Origin: CAKAHY01 sp963522175
GTDB lineage: Bacteria; Bacillota; Clostridia; Lachnospirales; Lachnospiraceae
Assembly: GCA_963522175.1 (NCBI GenBank)
Contig: CAUQXC010000001.1
Coordinates: 62,001 to 126,000, forward strand
DNA: 64,000 nt
Direction: 5' to 3'
The first letter of the stretch is position 1; the number at the start of each line of letters is the position of its first letter. Under the pieces are notes generated by a model. It ran no database searches. It was not told where the DNA came from and saw nothing but the letters and a program-made list of their open reading frames with translations. This document shows, piece after piece, positions 60,068-64,000 of the stretch. Both the position numbers and the translations under genes were made by a program.

Positions 60068-60745
60068 TTATACCTCGTAAGCCACTAAGCTTTCCATTTC
60101 ATTTATCCTATGTATAAAATCACTTCTCTCCATTTTTCTTGACAAAATGATATCACATTTCAAATTAAAATTCTTTTCATCTTTTCTCTCAATATTTATA
60201 CAGCTTATTTCCATACCCATCACCTCAAGCTTTTTTATCACAGTATCTACTTTTCCCGTTTCTCCGCTGACAAGAAATACTGCTTGTGCCCTTAAAGGCT
60301 CTCTAAAAATTTCAACTTTTCTATGGAATAAATATTGCATAAGCAATATGAGAACAGTACCCTCAAATCCCAGAACATACAGCCCCGACCCCATCGCCAT
60401 ACCTATGCCCACAGTCATCCATATACCTGCCGCTGTGGTTATACCGCTTGCAAGCCCCTGCTTTCCTATAAAGATGAGACCGCTGCCGAGTATGCCTATG
60501 CCTGATATTATCCCTGCAGCGACTCGTGATATATCCACGCTTGCTCCCTCGACAGCTATTACATCTAAAAATCCGTATTTTGACACTATCATCATAAGTG
60601 CAGAAGCCATAGCCACAACAAAATGCGTCCTTACCCCTGCCGACTTCATCCTGCTCTGCCTTTCTATGCCTACGGCAGTTCCACAAAGTCCTGCACATAC
60701 CAGCTGAAACAAAAATATTCCGTCGTTTGTTAAATTTTTTATCAT
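60068..60745 (-). CDS. MgtC/SapB family membrane protein
   Basis: A 225-residue protein with about five membrane segments. LVCAGLCGTAVGIERQSRMKSAGVRTHFVVAMASALMMIVSKYGF is the MgtC N-terminal signature, and RVAAGIISGIGILGSGLIF follows. A short soluble C-terminal domain (about 150-225) resembles ACT-like folds. MgtC proteins act in Mg limitation and phosphate balance. Encoded between the ABC ATPase and PHP genes. Confidence 0.88.
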   Translation of the reverse strand: MIKNLTNDGIFLFQLVCAGLCGTAVGIERQSRMKSAGVRTHFVVAMASALMMIVSKYGFLDVIAVEGASVDISRVAAGIISGIGILGSGLIFIGKQGLASGITTAAGIWMTVGIGMAMGSGLYVLGFEGTVLILLMQYLFHRKVEIFREPLRAQAVFLVSGETGKVDTVIKKLEVMGMEISCINIERKDEKNFNLKCDIILSRKMERSDFIHRINEMESLVAYEV

Positions 60746-60773
60746 TATGCCTCCAAAGCCAAAGGTTCAATAC

Positions 60774-61886
60774 TTACAAAAGTTCAAGCCTTCCTATTCC
60801 TATCCTTTTTTTGCTCTCTTTGTCAAACATCAAAATCTTCTCATCTATAATTGTTATCGCTACCTCTTTATCCACTTCATAGTCCACACTTCCAAAAACT
60901 ATTGCAGATATTATAATATTATCAAGTTTCAGCTTAACAGTAGTTTCCATACCAGTGGGAAGTGTAGCATAAATATGCACTTTTGCACCTTTATCTCCTA
61001 TGGCTATATGCTCAGGACGTATTCCTAAAATCGCAGTTTCAGCCTTTATATTTAATGCCTCTTTTGTCTTGTATCTTGCCCTAAGTCCACAAAATTCCAC
61101 TTCTGCCGTATTTCCTTCTGCATATAATACCTTTGCCTCAATAAAATTAATGGTAGGGTTACCCATAAAGTCTGCTACGAAGATATTTCCGGGCTTATTG
61201 TAAATTTCAAGTGGAGGTGCAAACTGCTGTAATATTCCGTTTTCCATAAGGCAAACCTTAGTTGAGAGCGTCATAGCTTCCATTTGATCATGTGTAACAT
61301 ATATAAAGGTTGAATTTGTGTCCATGTGCAAACGCTTAAGTTCCGTACGCATCTCACTTCTTAGTTTTGCATCCAGATTAGAAAGCGGCTCATCCATAAA
61401 TAAAACCTCAGGCTTAGTCGCGAGTGTTCTTGCTATTGCTACTCTTTGCTGCTGTCCACCGGAGAGCTCACTTGGAAATCTGTCAGCAAATTTTTCTATT
61501 TTGAGCATAGCCAAAAGTTCGTTCACCCTGTTCTTAATATCTTCCTTTTTCCATTTAAGGTTCTCAAGACCGAAGGCTATGTTCTTATAAACAGTCATAT
61601 GAGGCCACAGAGCATAATTCTGAAAAAGAAAACCTATGTTTCTCTTATCCGGTGATACATTTATGCCTTTTTCAGCATCAAATACCACCGTATCGCCTAT
61701 AATTATCTGTCCTTCCGTTGGTGTTTCGAGCCCTGCTATCATACGAAGAGTAGTAGTCTTCCCACAACCTGAAGGTCCAAGCAATGTGATAAATGCCCTA
61801 TCTTCAATGTCCATATTCAGATTATCGACTCCTACAAATTTATTGCCAAACTGTTTTCTTATATTTTTTAATATTATTCCCGGCAT
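60774..61886 (-). CDS. ABC transporter ATPase, UgpC/FbpC/PotA type
   Basis: A 370-residue ATPase: Walker A GPSGCGKTT near 36-44, LSGGQQQRVAIARTLATKPEVLFMDEPLSNLDAKLR, and a C-terminal TOBE domain from about 240 with LGIRPEHI. This set belongs to importers for ferric iron, spermidine, glycerol phosphate or 2-aminoethylphosphonate. ATG 61886 follows TGGAGG and lies one base after the permease stop. Confidence 0.92.
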   Translation of the reverse strand: MPGIILKNIRKQFGNKFVGVDNLNMDIEDRAFITLLGPSGCGKTTTLRMIAGLETPTEGQIIIGDTVVFDAEKGINVSPDKRNIGFLFQNYALWPHMTVYKNIAFGLENLKWKKEDIKNRVNELLAMLKIEKFADRFPSELSGGQQQRVAIARTLATKPEVLFMDEPLSNLDAKLRSEMRTELKRLHMDTNSTFIYVTHDQMEAMTLSTKVCLMENGILQQFAPPLEIYNKPGNIFVADFMGNPTINFIEAKVLYAEGNTAEVEFCGLRARYKTKEALNIKAETAILGIRPEHIAIGDKGAKVHIYATLPTGMETTVKLKLDNIIISAIVFGSVDYEVDKEVAITIIDEKILMFDKESKKRIGIGRLELL

Positions 61887-61887
61887 A

Positions 61888-63684
61888 CTAATTACCTCCA
61901 ACACCTTTATCTATTGATGCACCCGTTAACTTGTTTATAGAAAGATTTACAAATACCACGATCATAATTATGAGTAGGTTGATTGCATTCCCATACTGTG
62001 CCGCACCTCTTTCGTTATAGGACATAAGTATGGTTGTAAGTGTCTGTGTTTTTGAACTTACAAGCATTATGAATAATGATAATTCTCTCATACATGATAC
62101 AAAAGGCAATAGGAAACCTGATATTATACCAGCTTTTTGTATCGGTATAATTATCTTAATCATACGCTTTACCCATGGTACTCCATATATAGCAGCTGCT
62201 TCTTCTATTTCGGGCGAAAGCTGCAACATAGAATTCATTCCGGCTCTCGCCGCAAACGGCAGATATTTTACAGAACCTGCCAGTACCAAAATAAGGAATG
62301 AATTTGCCAAAAACGAAAAGTTGGTTGATATGGCAAGATATACAGCACCAAAAGCCATCGAAGGTATTAAATATGGGAAAAATGAAAGTCCGCTTACAAG
62401 TCCCGCAAGCTTTGTTCCTCTCTTCCTCACTACCGCATAACCTATTATAATTCCAAAGCTTCCGGCCACCAACGCACAGGTCGTAGAAAGTATTAAGGAA
62501 TTTTTAACAGCCAGCCACAGCCTTGCTTCCTTGAGTATTCCGCTATCACCTACAGTTGTAGAAACTGTTCCTGCCTCTCCTATCCAATAATTTAGTGTCA
62601 TATTCGACAGAGAATAATCGCCCGATTTTATAATTACCGACTCAAGTGCAAAAGATATAAGCGGCATTACACATACAAATATAAGTACTGCAGAAAGCAA
62701 ACCTGCAATTATATACTTTCCTGCCCTCAAATCAATCAAAGATATCTGTGATGATTTTCCGGTAATCGTAGTATAAGAACGTCTTTTTCCTATAAGTACA
62801 TTGTTTACAAGCATTACAAAGGCTCCAAGAGCGACCATAAACATTGCAATAATATATGCCTGGCCTATAGCTGTGGTCTGTAAGGTTTTCATCTTAGTAG
62901 TAAGCACATAAAAATTTACCGGTGAGCCGAGATAAATAGGTACTGCATAAGAACCCATAACACTGGCAAATACAAGTAAAAATGTAGACAATACTGCCGG
63001 CTTTACTATAGGTAAAGTAATATGTATTAACATCCTAAATCTGCTTGTCTTTAACATAGTTGCCGCCTCTTCAAGGTTTGCATCCATATTTCTAAGTATA
63101 CCGCCTATGAAAATATATGCAAATGGCGCATAGTGCAACCCCGTAACTATAACAAGCGGAACAAGTCCATATACAAACCACTGCGGTGCCTGCCATCCTG
63201 TAACCGAATATATAAAACCTGCCGCCCCTGTACCTACTCCGGGATTCTTAAACATATTAAGCCAAAAAAGAGCAAGTGTCCACGACGGCAATATGTAAGG
63301 GAATATAAATGTTCCTGAAATGAACTTTTTCCATTTTAAATTAGTTCTTGTTATAAGCCACGCTACCGTTCCTCCGAATATCAGTGCAAATATTGCTGAT
63401 AAAGCAGACAGAAGTATAGAATTAAGCATAGGTTCATAAAAATTAATCAAGCTGTATTTATTAGCTTCCGTAAATAAAAGTTTCCCCCAGCTTTTAAGAG
63501 TAAGCGTACCTTTTGTTAATCCCGGAAACACTGCCATATCCGTAGCATGTACTACAAAAGTATGCCTTACAAGCTCAGTCAGCGGATAAAGCGTAAGCAA
63601 ACAAAGTGCTGTGGCAAATATAATTAAAATAATATTGGCAGGTTTGGATAAAAACACTTTTACATGATTTCTTATATTGTTCAT
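61888..63684 (-). CDS. ABC transporter permease, fused two-domain (FbpB/ThiP/PhnV-like)
   Basis: A 598-residue membrane protein with two BPD_transp_1 domains in one chain, about 12 hydrophobic segments. Each half has an EAA loop: EEAATMLKTSRFRMLIHITLPI near 220 and EEAAAIYGVPWVKRMIKIIIPI near 500. Fused permeases are typical of iron(III), thiamine and aminoethylphosphonate importers. ATG 63684 follows GGAGG. Confidence 0.9.
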   Translation of the reverse strand: MNNIRNHVKVFLSKPANIILIIFATALCLLTLYPLTELVRHTFVVHATDMAVFPGLTKGTLTLKSWGKLLFTEANKYSLINFYEPMLNSILLSALSAIFALIFGGTVAWLITRTNLKWKKFISGTFIFPYILPSWTLALFWLNMFKNPGVGTGAAGFIYSVTGWQAPQWFVYGLVPLVIVTGLHYAPFAYIFIGGILRNMDANLEEAATMLKTSRFRMLIHITLPIVKPAVLSTFLLVFASVMGSYAVPIYLGSPVNFYVLTTKMKTLQTTAIGQAYIIAMFMVALGAFVMLVNNVLIGKRRSYTTITGKSSQISLIDLRAGKYIIAGLLSAVLIFVCVMPLISFALESVIIKSGDYSLSNMTLNYWIGEAGTVSTTVGDSGILKEARLWLAVKNSLILSTTCALVAGSFGIIIGYAVVRKRGTKLAGLVSGLSFFPYLIPSMAFGAVYLAISTNFSFLANSFLILVLAGSVKYLPFAARAGMNSMLQLSPEIEEAAAIYGVPWVKRMIKIIIPIQKAGIISGFLLPFVSCMRELSLFIMLVSSKTQTLTTILMSYNERGAAQYGNAINLLIIMIVVFVNLSINKLTGASIDKGVGGN

Positions 63685-63710
63685 AAGTCCTCCATAATTA
63701 CTCCAATAAT

Positions 63711-63740
63711 AAAGCTGCCGCAAAAATCAGCGACAGCCTT
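63711..63740 (-). terminator. Hairpin between binding protein and permease genes (partial terminator)
   Basis: On the minus strand AAGGCTGTCGC pairs with GCGGCAGCTTT around an 8-base loop, followed by ATTATT. Two of the pairs are G-U only in the minus-strand RNA, which supports that strand. It likely reduces transcription of the permease relative to the binding protein, as at 33014-33045. Confidence 0.6.
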
Positions 63741-63747
63741 CTATTTT

Positions 63748-64000
63748 TTACTTGCTTGTAGAATAGGTTATAAAGTCAAGTATTCCATTTGCATACGCCT
63801 CACTTAAATAATTTGTATCTTCTTTAATAAGACAGTTTTTCCAGAAATCAAGATCCTTGTCACCTTCCAATGGAGTTATTTTAGTGTTCGCAGAATACGT
63901 TCCTATATCAGCAGCCTTAGTTTGGAAAGCAGACTTAAACCCTTTTTCCGTCATAAGAAAATAAATGAATAGCCTTGCAGTATAAGGTCTGTCTGTATTC
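63748..64000 (-). CDS. ABC transporter substrate-binding protein, C-terminal fragment
   Basis: The reading frame is open from 64000, so the gene is cut by the window edge. The 83 visible residues (RPYTARLFIYFLMTEKGFK, then SEAYANGILDFITYS) match the C-terminal part of the FbpA-like extracellular binding proteins, where a KLF..FL.S.EGQ-like helix is conserved. It precedes its permease and ATPase genes. The ligand-binding residues are outside the window. Confidence 0.75.
   Translation of the reverse strand, partial: NTDRPYTARLFIYFLMTEKGFKSAFQTKAADIGTYSANTKITPLEGDKDLDFWKNCLIKEDTNYLSEAYANGILDFITYSTSK

Noticed and set aside
1..64000. CRISPR array, prophage or insertion sequence
   Set aside because: No evenly spaced direct repeats, no transposase or integrase, no terminal inverted repeats with target duplications, and no phage structural genes were found.

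Overview
The window looks like chromosome from a low-GC Gram-positive anaerobe of the class Clostridia (Bacillota). Signs are AT-rich intergenic DNA, strong AGGAGG ribosome binding sites, an infC-rpmI-rplT operon behind an L20-type attenuator with an AUU-started infC, a gdpP-rplI-dnaB cluster, an rpsF-ssb-rpsR cluster, a 2[4Fe-4S] ferredoxin, a DUF1858 redox protein, ECF transporter genes and MecA. The sequence alone does not fix genus or species. Most genes lie on the minus strand. I see no phage, insertion sequence, rRNA or CRISPR array.

Layout. 1-3590: a cut exported protein, a membrane-anchored nuclease, ecfT/ecfA2/ecfA1 and tRNA-Arg(ACG). 3653-7800: a GH18/SH3b cell-wall protein, then a three-gene group with a Ser/Thr kinase fused to a ParA-like domain, a second ParA-like protein and a small protein. 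8004-9575: mecA, a DUF1858 redox protein behind two palindromes, and ferredoxin. 9603-13391: dnaB, rplI, gdpP. 13564-17190: a methyltransferase and a family of paralogous lipoproteins with one decayed copy. 17477-21173: GH112 phosphorylase and guaB. 21344-22669: rplT, rpmI, infC and their leader. 22778-26502: brnQ, malic enzyme and an M20 peptidase.

25375-34192 appears to be one nucleoside-uptake operon: BMP lipoprotein, two-domain ATPase, two permeases, nucleoside hydrolase, two M20 amidohydrolases and a glutamine-amidotransferase-like protein. 34311-38128 holds glgP-malQ for alpha-glucan breakdown. 38192-43767 holds an aconitase-superfamily hydratase with rpiB and a small protein, opposite a LysR regulator and a MATE exporter. 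43768-45863 holds yitT and rpsR-ssb-rpsF.

The most unusual region is 45876-57107, a tightly packed 11-gene minus-strand operon. It encodes a complete Liv-type ABC importer (K, H, M, G, F), DhaK and DhaL, two UROD-superfamily proteins that keep the H-x-C...C zinc-thiolate pattern of MtaA/MtbA-type methyltransferases, a GAF/PAS/Fis-type regulator with a cysteine cluster, and a cysteine-desulfidase-family Fe-S enzyme. A 26-bp perfect palindrome stands in front of it. I know of no described pathway that combines these parts. It reads as an uptake and breakdown system for an unknown small, possibly methylated or sulfur-containing, metabolite.

57274-59256 is a TetR-controlled GH13 enzyme. 59299-64000 is an ABC importer of the iron/aminoethylphosphonate type linked to MgtC-like and PHP-domain genes, and it runs off the window.
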